From Streptomyces lincolnensis (GTDB lineage Bacteria; Actinomycetota; Actinomycetes; Streptomycetales; Streptomycetaceae), in contig NZ_CP016438.1 in the NCBI RefSeq assembly GCF_001685355.1, positions 9,486,001-9,550,000 on the forward strand: a stretch of DNA of 64,000 nt, read 5' to 3'. Below are positions 53,323-62,558 of the stretch, in pieces; the first letter of the stretch is position 1, and each line of letters begins with the position of its first letter. A program made the translations under genes and the position numbers. The notes below the pieces were generated by a model. It ran no database searches and had not been told where the DNA came from. It worked only from the letters and a program-made list of their open reading frames with translations.

Positions 53323-54238
53323 CGCACGGGGGAAGGACGAGGCGGGCCGGGGCAGACGGGCCCTCCTGCGGTACGGAGCCGTCGGCGGGGTCGGCGCGAT
53401 GGCGGCCCCGTTGACGAGGCCGGGCGTGGCGGTGGCCGACAGTACGGATCGTGGGCCGTCCCAGCGGTATGTGCGGGGCGCCGCCCGTATGAAGCAGATC
53501 GCCGGCGAGGATGCCCTCGCCACGGTGGAGGCGCTGGAGGACATCGCCCCGGATCTGGGCCGCTTCGTGGTCGAGTTCGCGTACGGGGACGTGCACGCAC
53601 GGCCCGGACTCGACGTGCGGCAACGGCAGTTGGTGACCATCGGCGCACTGGCCGCCGCCGGGGACACCGCCCCGCAGTTACGGTTCCACATCGGCGCGGC
53701 CCTGCATGTCGGACTGGACGCGGCGCAGGTGGTGGAGGCGCTGATCCACCTGGTTCCCTTCACGGGGTTCCCGCGGACGCTCAACGCGCTGGCCGCCGCC
53801 CGCACCGTGTTCGAGGAGCGAGGGGTACGCGTCGAGCCGGTCGAGGTGGAGCCCGGCGGCGACCGTTACGCACGGGGCGAGGACAAACTGCGGGAGGTAG
53901 ATGGCGAGCACGGCATCGAGGTGATCGAGTCCCTGAACGACGTGGCGCCGGATCTCGGCCGGTACATCGTCGAGTTCGCCTTCGGGGACGTCTACTCGCG
54001 ACCGGGGCTCGACCTGCGGCAACGGCAGCTTGTCACGCTCGGCGGACTGATCGCCCTCGGTGACACGGCACCCCAGCAGAAGGTGCACTTCAACGCCGCG
54101 CTCAGGGTGGGACTCTCCCCGCGGCAGGTGATCGAGACGGTTATCCAGGCCGTCCCGTACACGGGATTCCCCCGCGCGCTCAATGCCGTCGGTGTCGTGC
54201 GCGAGGTGTTCAAGGAGCGCGGGATCCGCCCTGCTTGA
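53297..54238 (+). CDS. Two-domain carboxymuconolactone decarboxylase-like protein
   Basis: This 313-residue protein has a Tat-like start (GRRALLRYGAVGGVGAMAA) and two related AhpD/CMD domains. Each has PDLGRFVVEFAYGDVHARPGL or PDLGRYIVEFAFGDVYSRPGL in pieces, DLRQRQLVT, and VPFTGFPR or VPYTGFPR. The domains have no CxxC peroxidase motif, so decarboxylase or hydrolase-type chemistry is more likely. Coupled to the MerR gene by overlap. Confidence 0.85.
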   Translation: MGTAGERRDARGKDEAGRGRRALLRYGAVGGVGAMAAPLTRPGVAVADSTDRGPSQRYVRGAARMKQIAGEDALATVEALEDIAPDLGRFVVEFAYGDVHARPGLDVRQRQLVTIGALAAAGDTAPQLRFHIGAALHVGLDAAQVVEALIHLVPFTGFPRTLNALAAARTVFEERGVRVEPVEVEPGGDRYARGEDKLREVDGEHGIEVIESLNDVAPDLGRYIVEFAFGDVYSRPGLDLRQRQLVTLGGLIALGDTAPQQKVHFNAALRVGLSPRQVIETVIQAVPYTGFPRALNAVGVVREVFKERGIRPA

Positions 54239-54244
54239 ACAGCG

Positions 54245-54350
54245 GCGCGCTCCCCTGACGTCCTGCCACCAGGTAGTCGGGGACCCGCCAGCGGGCGTCC
54301 AGGGTGCGCAGTCCGTCGTCGGAAAGTACGGTGGCGTTCTGATGTTCGAC
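54245..54350 (-). pseudogene. Phosphoketolase N-terminal fragment
   Basis: The minus strand reads TVLSDDGLRTLDARWRVPDY then LVAGRQG. This resembles the first residues of xylulose-5-phosphate phosphoketolase (LSDxxLxxLDAxWRAANYLxVGQ). The rest is absent. Short and somewhat diverged, so the call is tentative. Confidence 0.4.
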
Positions 54351-54400
54351 CTTGGACAGGGGATGGCTCCGGAAGTGGGTCATCGGGTGGTGGAGGCGGC

Positions 54401-55204
54401 ATGGCCGGCAAGGGTGCGGCGCGGCTGCCGCGCAAGGTGTACGAGCAGGAACTGCTCCGTCTCCAGACGGAGTTGGTGAAGTTGCAGGAATGGGTGCGGG
54501 CGGAGGGCGTCCGGCTGGTCGTGGTCTTCGAGGGCCGGGACGCGGCGGGCAAGGGCGGCACGATCAAGCGGGTCGCCGAGCACCTCAACCCCCGCGTCGC
54601 CCGGATCGCGGCCCTGCCGAAGCCGACCGAGCGCGAGCGTACCCAGTGGTACTTCCAGCGATACGTCGAGCACCTGCCGGCCGCCGGGGAGATCGTGCTG
54701 TTCGACCGGTCCTGGTACAACCGGGCCGGCGTCGAGCACGTGATGGGCTTCTGCACGCAGGAGGAGTACCGGCTCTTCCTGCGTCAGTGCCCGATCTTCG
54801 AGCGGATGCTGGTCGAGGACGGGATCATGCTGCGCAAGTACTGGTTCTCGGTGAGCGACACCGAGCAGCAGGAGCGGTTTCGCAGGCGCCTTCAGGATCC
54901 GTTGCGCCGCTGGAAGCTCTCGCCGATGGATCTGGAGTCGCTCACCCGCTGGGAGGCGTACTCCCGGGCCAAGGACGAGATGCTGGTGCACACCGACGTC
55001 TCGGAGGCCCCGTGGTACGTCGTGGAGAGCGACGACAAGCGGCGGGCACGGCTGAACATGATCGCCCACCTCCTCGGCTCCCTCCCGTACCGCGAGGTCC
55101 CGCCGCCGGTCCTGGAGCTGCCCGCGCGCCCACCGTCGACCGGCTACCAGCGCCCGCCGCGTGATCTTCAGACCTACGTCCCCGATCACGCGGCGAGTCT
55201 CTGA
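54401..55204 (+). CDS. ppk2: Polyphosphate kinase 2
   Basis: This 267-residue protein has Walker A EGRDAAGKGGTIKR, the lid and Walker B region LPAAGEIVLFDRSWYNRAGVEHVMGF, and LRKYWFSVSDTEQQERF, the full set for a one-domain PPK2. Such enzymes move phosphate between polyphosphate and nucleoside diphosphates. It is divergent from no gene and convergent on the second universal stress protein. No DevR-type palindrome was seen upstream. Confidence 0.94.
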   Translation: MAGKGAARLPRKVYEQELLRLQTELVKLQEWVRAEGVRLVVVFEGRDAAGKGGTIKRVAEHLNPRVARIAALPKPTERERTQWYFQRYVEHLPAAGEIVLFDRSWYNRAGVEHVMGFCTQEEYRLFLRQCPIFERMLVEDGIMLRKYWFSVSDTEQQERFRRRLQDPLRRWKLSPMDLESLTRWEAYSRAKDEMLVHTDVSEAPWYVVESDDKRRARLNMIAHLLGSLPYREVPPPVLELPARPPSTGYQRPPRDLQTYVPDHAASL

Positions 55205-55220
55205 GCACGATTGCGGCTCC

Positions 55221-56126
55221 TCAGAGGTGGGGGACCACGGCGACGGGTGCGGTGGAGTGGTGCAGGACGGCGTGCGTGACGGGCCCGATGCGGGCGCGAA
55301 GCGGGCTGCGGCGGATCCGTCGGCCCACGACGACCAGGGATGCCTCGCGGGAGGCATCGGCGAGATGGTTGCCGGGGCTGCCGTAGGAGGACTCCTCGGC
55401 CACCTCGACGTCCGGGAACTTGTTGCGCCACGGGGCCAGGATCTCGGTCAGGGCGGTGGCTTCGCGCCGCGTCAGCGCCCCGTGGAGTTCGAGGTCCACG
55501 CTCAGGCCGTAGGCGTAGTACGGGGGCGGGTTCCAGCCGTGGACGACCCGCAAGGACGTGCCGCGGCGGACGGCGGCGGCGAACGCGAAGCCGATCGGCT
55601 CCTCGTCCGGGCTGTCGACGTCGAGGCCGAGGACCACGGGGCGGAACGCGGTCGCGGCGGACGGGATGCCGGCCGGGTCCATCTCGTGTTCGTCGGCGGC
55701 CTGTTCACCGGCCCGGACCATCACGACCGGCCGTTCGGCGTGCGCCACGACCGCCAGGCCCACGGAACCGACCAGGAATCCGCCGATTCCGCTCAGCCCG
55801 CGCGAGCCGAGGACCAGTAGCTCGGCCTCCGCAGCCGCGCCGGCCAGCACCTCGGCGGGCCCACCGGAGAACCGCTCGGTGATCACGTCCAGGCCGGGGT
55901 GACGCAGTCGCAGGCCATCCGCCGTCTCGCGCGGAATCCGCTCGGTCCAGTGCTGCTGTGTCTCGACGCCGAGCAACGGCGCCTGCGCCATGGGTGCCGG
56001 TACGGCCTCCCAGACCTGGACCAGCTTCAGCGGCAGGCCGAGCAGCTGCGCCTCGCGGGCCGCCCACTCGGCCGCGGCGCGGCTCTCGGGCGAGCCGTCG
56101 AGGCCGACGGTGACGGTTCGGGTCAT
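55221..56126 (-). CDS. Universal stress protein with two UspA domains (paralog)
   Basis: This 301-residue protein reads VTVGLDGSPESRAAAEWAAREAQ, VLGSRGLSGIGGFLVGSV and VVVGRRIRRSPLRARIGPV, matching the protein at 42359. An insert of about 20 residues sits between the two domains. ATG 56126 is preferred over GTG 56135 because AGGAGG lies 8 bases before it. A DevR-type palindrome lies 106 bp upstream. Confidence 0.92.
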   Translation of the reverse strand: MTRTVTVGLDGSPESRAAAEWAAREAQLLGLPLKLVQVWEAVPAPMAQAPLLGVETQQHWTERIPRETADGLRLRHPGLDVITERFSGGPAEVLAGAAAEAELLVLGSRGLSGIGGFLVGSVGLAVVAHAERPVVMVRAGEQAADEHEMDPAGIPSAATAFRPVVLGLDVDSPDEEPIGFAFAAAVRRGTSLRVVHGWNPPPYYAYGLSVDLELHGALTRREATALTEILAPWRNKFPDVEVAEESSYGSPGNHLADASREASLVVVGRRIRRSPLRARIGPVTHAVLHHSTAPVAVVPHL

Positions 56127-56224
56127 GGTCTCCACCTCCTGAATCGCGGGTCCCGACGCCTGAACCGGGGGCCCCGATACGAGCGTCGTCCTTCGACGAG
56201 CCTTCCGGCAGGGGCCGTGTGTCC

Positions 56225-56425
56225 CTGCCGGGGGCCGACCGGCCCAGGCCGAGCGTGTCGCCGGCCAAGGCGGCGGCCAGGGCGATCAGGACGACGGCGT
56301 AGACGACGTGGTACTCGGCGAACGGATTCGTCGACATGCTCGGCGAGCCGTCGCAGAGGTGTTGGGCGGGCGGCCACTCGGCGACCCACAACAGCGCCGG
56401 CATCACCTGGTGGAAGGTCGACTCC
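56225..56425 (-). pseudogene. DoxX-like membrane protein, C-terminal fragment
   Basis: The minus strand reads MPALLWVAEWPPAQHLCDGS, STNPFAEYHVVYAVVLIALAAALAGDTLGLGRS in pieces (NPFAEYHVVYAVVLIALA, AGDTLGLGRS). This matches the last membrane helix of DoxX/quinol-oxidase-like proteins of actinomycetes. The N-terminal helices are missing. It lies between the stress-protein and CRP-like genes. Confidence 0.5.
56232..56245. promoter_or_regulatory. DevR-type palindrome GGGCCGACCGGCCC
   Basis: A perfect palindrome apart from the AC centre, 106 bp before the universal stress protein start at 56126. It overlaps the end of the DoxX fragment. Confidence 0.55.
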
Positions 56426-56621
56426 ACCGGTCCGGCGGCCACCCCACCGAGGGAACGGCGCCGCCCGGCACCGGGAGCAGCCGCCCTCCCCGGCCACCGG
56501 CGTACTCGGCCGACACAGCGGAGCCGAGTGGCCCAGCCGATGGACCGAGTGGCCCATGGGCCTGCGCCGGTGAGGGGCACAGCCTGGGACTTGTAGTTCC
56601 CACACCCGCCGGAGGCACGCC

Positions 56622-57086
56622 ATGATCACGACTCCCACGCCCAGCATGCTGCGCGCCCTGCCCGCCGAGCACCGCCACCGCCTCATGCGTGTGGCTCGTG
56701 AGGTGACGATCCCGCAGGGGACGCGGCTGTTCGAAGAAGGCGGCCAGGCCGACCGGTTCTGGATCATCCGTACGGGAACCGTCGAGCTGGACATGCACGT
56801 GCCCGGTCGCCGCGCGGCCGTCATCGAGACCCTGCGGCACAACGAACTGGTCGGCTGGTCCTGGCTGTTCGCACCGCACGCCTACCACCTGGGTGCCGAG
56901 GCGACGACCCCGGTGCGGGCCTACGAGTTCGACGCGACGGCCGTCCGCCTGATGTGCCAGGACGACCCGGCCATGGGCCACGCCTTGGCCCAGTGGGTCG
57001 GTGACGTGCTCGCCCACCGCCTCCGCTCCGCCCGGATCCGCTTGCTGGACCTGTACGCGCCGTACGGCTCCGGCAGCGGCCTCTGA
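56622..57086 (+). CDS. Cyclic-nucleotide-binding-domain protein (CRP-like, no HTH)
   Basis: This 154-residue protein has one cNMP barrel: VTIPQGTRLFEEGGQADRFW, IIRTGTVELDMH, LRHNELVGWSWLFAPHAYHLG. A C-terminal helix (VLAHRLRSARIRLLDLYAP) is where CRP has its hinge, but no DNA-binding domain follows. It could sense cAMP and act through the CBS-BON protein encoded 10 bp downstream. The decayed copy at 37306 also precedes a CBS-BON gene. Confidence 0.85.
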   Translation: MITTPTPSMLRALPAEHRHRLMRVAREVTIPQGTRLFEEGGQADRFWIIRTGTVELDMHVPGRRAAVIETLRHNELVGWSWLFAPHAYHLGAEATTPVRAYEFDATAVRLMCQDDPAMGHALAQWVGDVLAHRLRSARIRLLDLYAPYGSGSGL

Positions 57087-57095
57087 ACACGAGGA

Positions 57096-57839
57096 GTGAT
57101 CATGCACGGCACCCCGCACATCGTCAGCGACGTCATGACCCACACGGTCGCCGCCGTCGGCCGCAGGGCGACCTTCAAGGAGATCGTGCGGCTGATGCAG
57201 GACTGGAAGGTGGGCGCCCTGCCCGTCCTCGAAGGCGAGGGCCGGGTCGTCGGCGTCGTCTCCGAGGCCGATCTGCTGCCCAAGGAGGAGTTCCGCGACA
57301 GCGACCCCGACCGGGACACCCAGCTGCGCCGCCTCTCCGACCTGGCGAAGGCCGGCGCGGTCACCGCGGAGGAGCTGATGACCTCCCCGGCGCTCACCGT
57401 CCGCCCGGACGCCACCCTCGCCCGAGCCGCCCGCACCATGGCGCACTCCAAGGTCAAGCGGCTGCCGGTGGTGAACGAGCTGGGCATGCTGGAAGGCATA
57501 GTCAGCCGGTCCGACCTGCTCAAGGTGTTCCTCCGCGGTGACGAGGAGATCGCCGAAGAGGTCCGCCGCGAAGTGGTGTCCTACCTGTTCCCCGCCCCTG
57601 CGTCGGCGATCCGCGTCGACGTACACGACGGAGTCGTGAACCTCGCCGGCCGGGTCCGCGACAGGTCACTGGTCCCCGTGGCCGCCCGCCTGGCACGCGC
57701 CGTCGAGGGTGTGGTGGACGTGGACTTCGAGCTGGAGCGGCGGGAGGACTCCGGCGGCTCCATCCCCGTCCGCGGTACGGGCACGCGCCCGTCCGACCAG
57801 CCCGGCCGATCACCCGGTACGAGGGCCGTCGGCCCGTGA
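57096..57839 (+). CDS. CBS-pair plus BON domain protein (paralog)
   Basis: This 247-residue protein has VSDVMTHTVAAVG, VVGVVSEADLLPKEEFRDSD, ELMTSPALTVRPD, GIVSRSDLLKVFL and a BON end (VDVHDGVVNLAGRVRDRSLVPVAARLARAVEGVVDVD in pieces DVHDGVVNLAGRVRD and RAVEGVVDVD). It matches the protein at 37689 over its full length. It starts 10 bp after the CRP-like gene and is probably co-translated with it. Confidence 0.92.
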   Translation: MIMHGTPHIVSDVMTHTVAAVGRRATFKEIVRLMQDWKVGALPVLEGEGRVVGVVSEADLLPKEEFRDSDPDRDTQLRRLSDLAKAGAVTAEELMTSPALTVRPDATLARAARTMAHSKVKRLPVVNELGMLEGIVSRSDLLKVFLRGDEEIAEEVRREVVSYLFPAPASAIRVDVHDGVVNLAGRVRDRSLVPVAARLARAVEGVVDVDFELERREDSGGSIPVRGTGTRPSDQPGRSPGTRAVGP

Positions 57840-57875
57840 GCGTCGGTCCCGTGAGGGTGCGTCTCGGGGCCGAAT

Positions 57876-57890
57876 GGGGCCGGTCGGCCC
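57876..57890. promoter_or_regulatory. DevR-type palindrome GGGGCCGGTCGGCCC
   Basis: Core GGGCCG-GT-CGGCCC is perfect. It lies 82 bp before the chosen start of the second DevR-like gene; a weaker half GGGGCCGAATGG lies just upstream. Confidence 0.55.
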
Positions 57891-57971
57891 TGGTACAAGC
57901 TGGCCCGGCGAGCGATGATCGTCGTCAAGGACAGCTCGCAGTCCGACCGCCACCGGGGACGAGGGACCGTC

Positions 57972-58673
57972 ATGACCGGGACACGCACCTTCACGGAGCA
58001 GAATCCGATCCGTGTCTTCCTGCTCGACGACCACGAGGTCGTACGACGCGGTATCACCGACCTGCTCGACGCCGAACCCGACATCTCGGTGGTCGGCGAT
58101 GCGGACACCGTCGAGCACGCCCTGGTCCGAGGACCGGCTCTGCGGCCGCACGTCGCCGTACTCGACGTACGCCTCCCGGACGGTGACGGCATCACCGTCT
58201 GCCGTGAGCTGCGCAGCCGGATGCCGGAGCTGGCTTGCCTGATGCTGACCTCGTTCGATGAGGAAGAGGCCCTGCTGGACGCCATCATGGCCGGTGCCTC
58301 GGGCTACGTCCTGAAGCAGATCAGGGGATCGGACCTGGTCTCGGCGGTCCGCACGGTCGCCTCGGGCCAGTCCCTGCTGGACGCCGCGACCACGACCCGC
58401 CTGATGCGCTCGCTGCGCGCCGATCCCGCCGAGACGGCGACCATCGCGCCCGAACTGGAGGGCCTGTCACCCCGTGAGCGGGACATCCTCGCGCTGATCG
58501 GCGACGGCCTCACCAACCGCGAGATCGGAAAGAAACTCTACCTGTCGGAGAAGACCGTCAAGAACCACATCTCCCGCCTGCTGGCCAAACTCGGGGTCCA
58601 GCGCCGTGTCCAGGCCGCGGTCCTGGCCTCCCAACTGGAGCAGTCGGAGCCCGGCGACCGCCCCGCACGGTGA
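57972..58673 (+). CDS. DevR/DosR-like response regulator (paralog)
   Basis: This 233-residue protein has the receiver ([40 protein letters not shown]) and LuxR helix-turn-helix ([41 protein letters not shown]). It is closely related to the protein at 31360. ATG 57972 is chosen; the frame is open to 57915, but that start would lie close to the palindrome. No histidine kinase gene is adjacent, so it may share the one at 33335. Confidence 0.92.
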   Translation: MTGTRTFTEQNPIRVFLLDDHEVVRRGITDLLDAEPDISVVGDADTVEHALVRGPALRPHVAVLDVRLPDGDGITVCRELRSRMPELACLMLTSFDEEEALLDAIMAGASGYVLKQIRGSDLVSAVRTVASGQSLLDAATTTRLMRSLRADPAETATIAPELEGLSPRERDILALIGDGLTNREIGKKLYLSEKTVKNHISRLLAKLGVQRRVQAAVLASQLEQSEPGDRPAR

Positions 58674-58870
58674 GTTCCGACCGGGCCGTGCGGAGTTCCT
58701 CGTCGATCCACAGGAGTCGGCCTGGCGTTTCCGCTTTCCGACCCCCGGTTGTGCCCAGAGGACCCTCCGCAGCATCGGCGGACACCTGGACGACAAGAGG
58801 GCACGCCCCCCGGGCCTGGTCAAGGGCAGTAGGCTCCGTCTGATCTGTGCACCGACCGGGGACGTGGCCC

Positions 58871-59434
58871 GTGGACCAGCAAGTCGCGACGGCTTTGATC
58901 GCCGCTGCCGCCGCCGTCGCGGGCAGCGCGGTGACAGGCACACTCACCTGGGCGGCGGCCAGGCGTCAGGCGGATGCCGCGTGGGCGGCCGGGCAGCGTC
59001 AGGCCGACGCGGCCTGGGCCGCGGGGAAGAGCCAGGCGGACGCCGCGTGGGCGGCCGGGCAGCGCCAGGCCGACGCTCAACTCGACGTCAGCCGGCAGAC
59101 CCTGGCCGAACAGGCACGAGCCGTCGAGCGAGACGTACGCCGCACCGCGTACGTGGCCCTTCTCGGCAAGGCCGAAGCCGCGTACCAGGCCAGGACCGCT
59201 CACCGGTCCGCGCTGGGTACGCCCACCGCTGCGGTCCGGCGGCAGGAGTACGAGGCGGCTGTGGACGCTGTCGACGAGGCGCTGAACGTCGTGCGCCTGG
59301 AAGGTCCTGATCCCGTTGTCACGGCCGCGGAGGACCTTGCCGCCGCGCTGATCCAGACCGCGCCGCCGCTGGACTACACCACTGCCCGCAGCGCGTTCCT
59401 CACCTCCGCGCGGGCCGCCGTCACCGCCCCTTGA
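58871..59434 (+). CDS. Hypothetical membrane-anchored protein with Ala-rich 11-residue repeats
   Basis: This 187-residue protein has an N-terminal membrane helix (VATALIAAAAAVAGSAVTG), then three repeats of QADAAWAAG(Q/K)(R/S) ending in QADAQLDVSRQ, and a C-terminal helical region with VERDVRRTAYVALLGKAE. The repeats predict a single coiled coil beneath the membrane. No enzymatic motif is seen. Similar unnamed proteins are common in Streptomyces. GTG start chosen because it opens the helix. Confidence 0.7.
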   Translation: MDQQVATALIAAAAAVAGSAVTGTLTWAAARRQADAAWAAGQRQADAAWAAGKSQADAAWAAGQRQADAQLDVSRQTLAEQARAVERDVRRTAYVALLGKAEAAYQARTAHRSALGTPTAAVRRQEYEAAVDAVDEALNVVRLEGPDPVVTAAEDLAAALIQTAPPLDYTTARSAFLTSARAAVTAP

Positions 59435-59470
59435 CGGCATGGCGCGGCCGCTCGACCTGCGGGGGCGCGG

Positions 59471-62230
59471 TCAGGTGGGCGGCGGTGCGTCCCAGGCGGC
59501 GGCGGTGGAACCGTCCGGCTCCCATCCGTACCGTCGTAGCTGCTCCGACTCCCCTTCCTTGCCCTGCCGGTGAAGGACGTCGGCGGCCAGGCTCACGCAG
59601 GGACTCCACCCGCGTGTGGCGAGTTGCCACAGCCAGTCAAGGGCTTCTTCGCTGCGCTGCCGTGTTTCGTACAGGTCGACGGTGGTCCACAGAAGGTCCA
59701 CGTCACCGGCTTCCACGGCGCGCCGGAACCATCGCAGGGCTTCCTCGGTCCGGCCCGCTTCCTGTAGGGCCTCGCCCCCAGCTCTGTACGCCGTGTAGCG
59801 GGAGTCGGTGTCGCGCGCGCTCCGCTCCCACCACCGCAGAGCCAGGTCCAGTTCGCCCGCTGCGGCGTACAGTTCGGCGATTTCCCCGCAGGCCTGGTCA
59901 TGTCCGCGTTCCGCCAGGGCGAGGGTCCAGTCCAGGGCCTCGCTCTCGCGCCCCGCGTCGCACAGTCTGCGGACGGCGTACCACATTGCGCTGCGATGAC
60001 CGCGATCGGTCAGATCGAACAGCCAGGCCAGGGTCTCGTCGAGCGGTGCGTTCCATCGCCGTAGGGGCTTTCCCAGGAAGTGGGTCGTGGCCGCATAGGT
60101 GAGCCGCCATCGCGTCAGGTCTTCCTCGGTTCTGCCGTTCGCGGCCAGCAGTTCGGCATCCCACGGCTGGACGGATTCGACCGTGCGGCGCTCGCCGGAC
60201 TCCACGGCACGCCGGTACCACGTGAGGGCCTCGGAGAACTCCTCGTTCCTGGCGAGCGATCGCGCGTACTGAAGACCGACCCAGGAGCCGGGTTGGTCCA
60301 CCGCGGCCGCCCGACGCCACCAGGGGAGGCTTTCCGCATGCCGCCCGGCCTCATCGAGCATCTGGGCGGCGACGATCAGCGCATGGCCGTCCCTGTCGGC
60401 GACACGCTCCAAGATCTCGAAGGCCACGTCGTCCCGCCCCGCACCCGCCAACAGGCGAGCGGCCCGTTCCCAGGTGGACCACGAGGTGCTCCGGCCGGCC
60501 CGGCGCAGTCGATCGACCGCGTTCTGCTTCTGGCCGTCTTCCAGGAGCAGTTCACCCAGTTTCAGATGGGCGTCGAAGTCGTCCTCGTCACAGGCCGCCA
60601 GAAGGGATGTCGCCTCGCCGTCGCGCCCCAACTCGATGAGCAGGTCCGCGGCTTTACGGCGGTGGAACGGGTTGCCCGAAGCCCGCTGCCAGTACCAGGT
60701 CAGCGCCGCATCGGCACCGCCGGTCCTTCGAAGGTGGTCGATAAGTACCTGTTCGGCTTGGACATGGCCCTCTTCTGCGGCTCTGCGCCACCACAGCAGG
60801 GCCTTGGCATCGTCCACCGGCCCCAGGCGTTGGATGAGGGTGGTCAGGACGCTGCCTTGCGAGGCGTCCTTGGGCACCTCGTCCCACCACCACTGCAGGA
60901 ATTGCTCGGCTTCCTGTGGTGTGCCGTCGGGCGCCGTCGCCACCACGTCGTACAGAGCAGAGCCTCCGCCCTCTTCTGTCGCACGACGGACCCACCAGGC
61001 GTGGGCCTCGTCCCGCCGTCCGCAGGAGTCCAGGAGCCGTGCCATCCTCTCGGCCCCAGCCTCCGCCCGCGTGTAGAACCGCGCCGCCACCCGCAGCAGG
61101 CCCCGGTCCTCCGCGGCCTGCCCCAGGGCGACGAACCCGGCCCTGTCCCCATGCGTCAGCAATGCCTCCCACAGCGCGGCGGGTACGGCGTCGTCCTGCC
61201 GTGTGTGCCGGCCGTGCTGGTCGAGATAGTCGGCGAGACGGTAGTGCGGCAGATCGCCCGGGACGGCGCCACCTGGCGTACGACGGTCACGTGGACGCCT
61301 TCGCACCAGCGCTCCGCGTACTCCGGCGACCGGCGCGGCGGCGTATGCCATGGCCGTCTCCAGCCAGTCGTCGGCGAGGGAGTCCCACTCCTCGTCCGTC
61401 AGGTAGCCCTCGGCACCCTCGGTGAGCAACCCGTAGGACAGCGAGGGTCCATGGCCCAACCGCTGGGCATCCATGGCGGCGGTCATGAGGCTCCGCGCCC
61501 CGACAGGTGCCGACTCGTAACGGGACAGCAGCGCGGGTGCCCCCGCGAGGTACTGGACGACCTGTCCCTCGTTCGCCTTCTCGACGGCCAGCATCAGACG
61601 TGGATCGGTCCGGCCGGCACGGCGTGCCGCTGCTACGTCGACGGGTGCGAACCTGCGTGCCACCTGGACATCTCGGCCGCTGAGCAAGGCCCGTGCCTCG
61701 CTGAACGGGTCGTCGTGACTTCCGTCCCGGGGCAGTGCCGTCAGCTCGTGCCAGTAACCCGGCCACATCGTCGCCATCACCAGTACCGGTGCCCGGTGCG
61801 GATCGCTCAGCAACTCCCTGAGCCCAGCGGCCAGTTCTGCCCCGACCCCGCCTGCGGGGGTCAGCAGAAAGAGCTGAGCCTCGTTGAGCCAGACCACGGT
61901 TCTCGGGGTGAGCGACGCCAGCCCGTCGCGCAGCGCCTGCGCTCGGCCCGGTGCCACCGGCTGCCACAATGTCCAGCCGTCCGGCAGCTTTCGCACCGCC
62001 TCCCAGCACGCCCGTGTCTTGCCCGTGGAGGACTCGCCCACCACACACACCAACCGGCTGTGCCCCGTGACCGCGCCGGCCACTGCCTCGTCGAGCACCT
62101 CGTCGTGCTCCCGCCGCACGTAGGCAGGCAAGGACGGCAAAGACCCCGCACCGGCCGTCGCCACCTCGACCGAGCGATGGATCTCCAGCACGAACGGATC
62201 ACTGATCTCACTGATCGACCACTCGGGCAT
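59471..62230 (-). CDS. P-loop NTPase with C-terminal TPR/Sel1-like repeats
   Basis: This protein of about 919 residues starts with a P-loop domain: Walker A VVGESSTGKTRACWEA near residue 65, Walker-B-like TVVWLNEAQLFLL, and LVMATMWPGYW. From about residue 390 it is a helical repeat array with repeated units such as LGRDGEATSLLAACD, EEALRWFRRAVEAGDVD and SEALDWTLALAERGHDQA. The layout recalls STAND or signal-responsive ATPases. ATG 62230 has GAGGTGG upstream; starts further upstream are possible. The function is unknown; no restriction or toxin genes are next to it. Confidence 0.8.
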   Translation of the reverse strand: MPEWSISEISDPFVLEIHRSVEVATAGAGSLPSLPAYVRREHDEVLDEAVAGAVTGHSRLVCVVGESSTGKTRACWEAVRKLPDGWTLWQPVAPGRAQALRDGLASLTPRTVVWLNEAQLFLLTPAGGVGAELAAGLRELLSDPHRAPVLVMATMWPGYWHELTALPRDGSHDDPFSEARALLSGRDVQVARRFAPVDVAAARRAGRTDPRLMLAVEKANEGQVVQYLAGAPALLSRYESAPVGARSLMTAAMDAQRLGHGPSLSYGLLTEGAEGYLTDEEWDSLADDWLETAMAYAAAPVAGVRGALVRRRPRDRRTPGGAVPGDLPHYRLADYLDQHGRHTRQDDAVPAALWEALLTHGDRAGFVALGQAAEDRGLLRVAARFYTRAEAGAERMARLLDSCGRRDEAHAWWVRRATEEGGGSALYDVVATAPDGTPQEAEQFLQWWWDEVPKDASQGSVLTTLIQRLGPVDDAKALLWWRRAAEEGHVQAEQVLIDHLRRTGGADAALTWYWQRASGNPFHRRKAADLLIELGRDGEATSLLAACDEDDFDAHLKLGELLLEDGQKQNAVDRLRRAGRSTSWSTWERAARLLAGAGRDDVAFEILERVADRDGHALIVAAQMLDEAGRHAESLPWWRRAAAVDQPGSWVGLQYARSLARNEEFSEALTWYRRAVESGERRTVESVQPWDAELLAANGRTEEDLTRWRLTYAATTHFLGKPLRRWNAPLDETLAWLFDLTDRGHRSAMWYAVRRLCDAGRESEALDWTLALAERGHDQACGEIAELYAAAGELDLALRWWERSARDTDSRYTAYRAGGEALQEAGRTEEALRWFRRAVEAGDVDLLWTTVDLYETRQRSEEALDWLWQLATRGWSPCVSLAADVLHRQGKEGESEQLRRYGWEPDGSTAAAWDAPPPT

Positions 62231-62372
62231 GGGAAGCGGGCCACCTCGCATTCGAACGGACCGGGCGGGGATCCCTGTCCGCCCCGTCCGGCCCCAAGTC
62301 TTCCTCACGACAGCCCGTCCACGAGAGCGAACCCCCAGGCCGCCGAGCGGTGACAGGAGCACCCGACCGGCG

Positions 62373-62558
62373 TCAGCCGGCGTCCCCCTGTGCGCAGGCG
62401 GTGTGTACCGTCTCGGCGGCGGAACGGTCGGGCTGGTCGGCCGAGGCAATGGCCACCCTGACTCCGAGGGCCATGGTCGCCAGATACCCGCCGCCGATGA
62501 CGCTCAGGGGACTCGGCGCCGCGGACTGGTGGTGGTCGCGTTGGCTGGGCCTGCTCAT
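62373..62558 (-). CDS. Small hypothetical membrane protein
   Basis: ATG 62558 has GAGGAG 7-8 bases upstream and opens a 61-residue frame: MSRPSQRDHHQS, then one hydrophobic stretch (PLSVIGGGYLATMALGVRVAIA) written here as VIGGGYLATMALGVRVA, and an acidic tail. No homology recognised. The good ribosome site and the helix support a real gene, but its size keeps confidence low. Confidence 0.4.
   Translation of the reverse strand: MSRPSQRDHHQSAAPSPLSVIGGGYLATMALGVRVAIASADQPDRSAAETVHTACAQGDAG

Noticed and set aside
58960-59090. CRISPR-like repeats
   Set aside because: The three ~33-bp repeats are in-frame coding repeats for QADAAWAAG units without spacers.
60080-62353. 757-codon plus-strand frame
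   Set aside because: Antisense shadow of the TPR protein; repeat-driven and without motifs.
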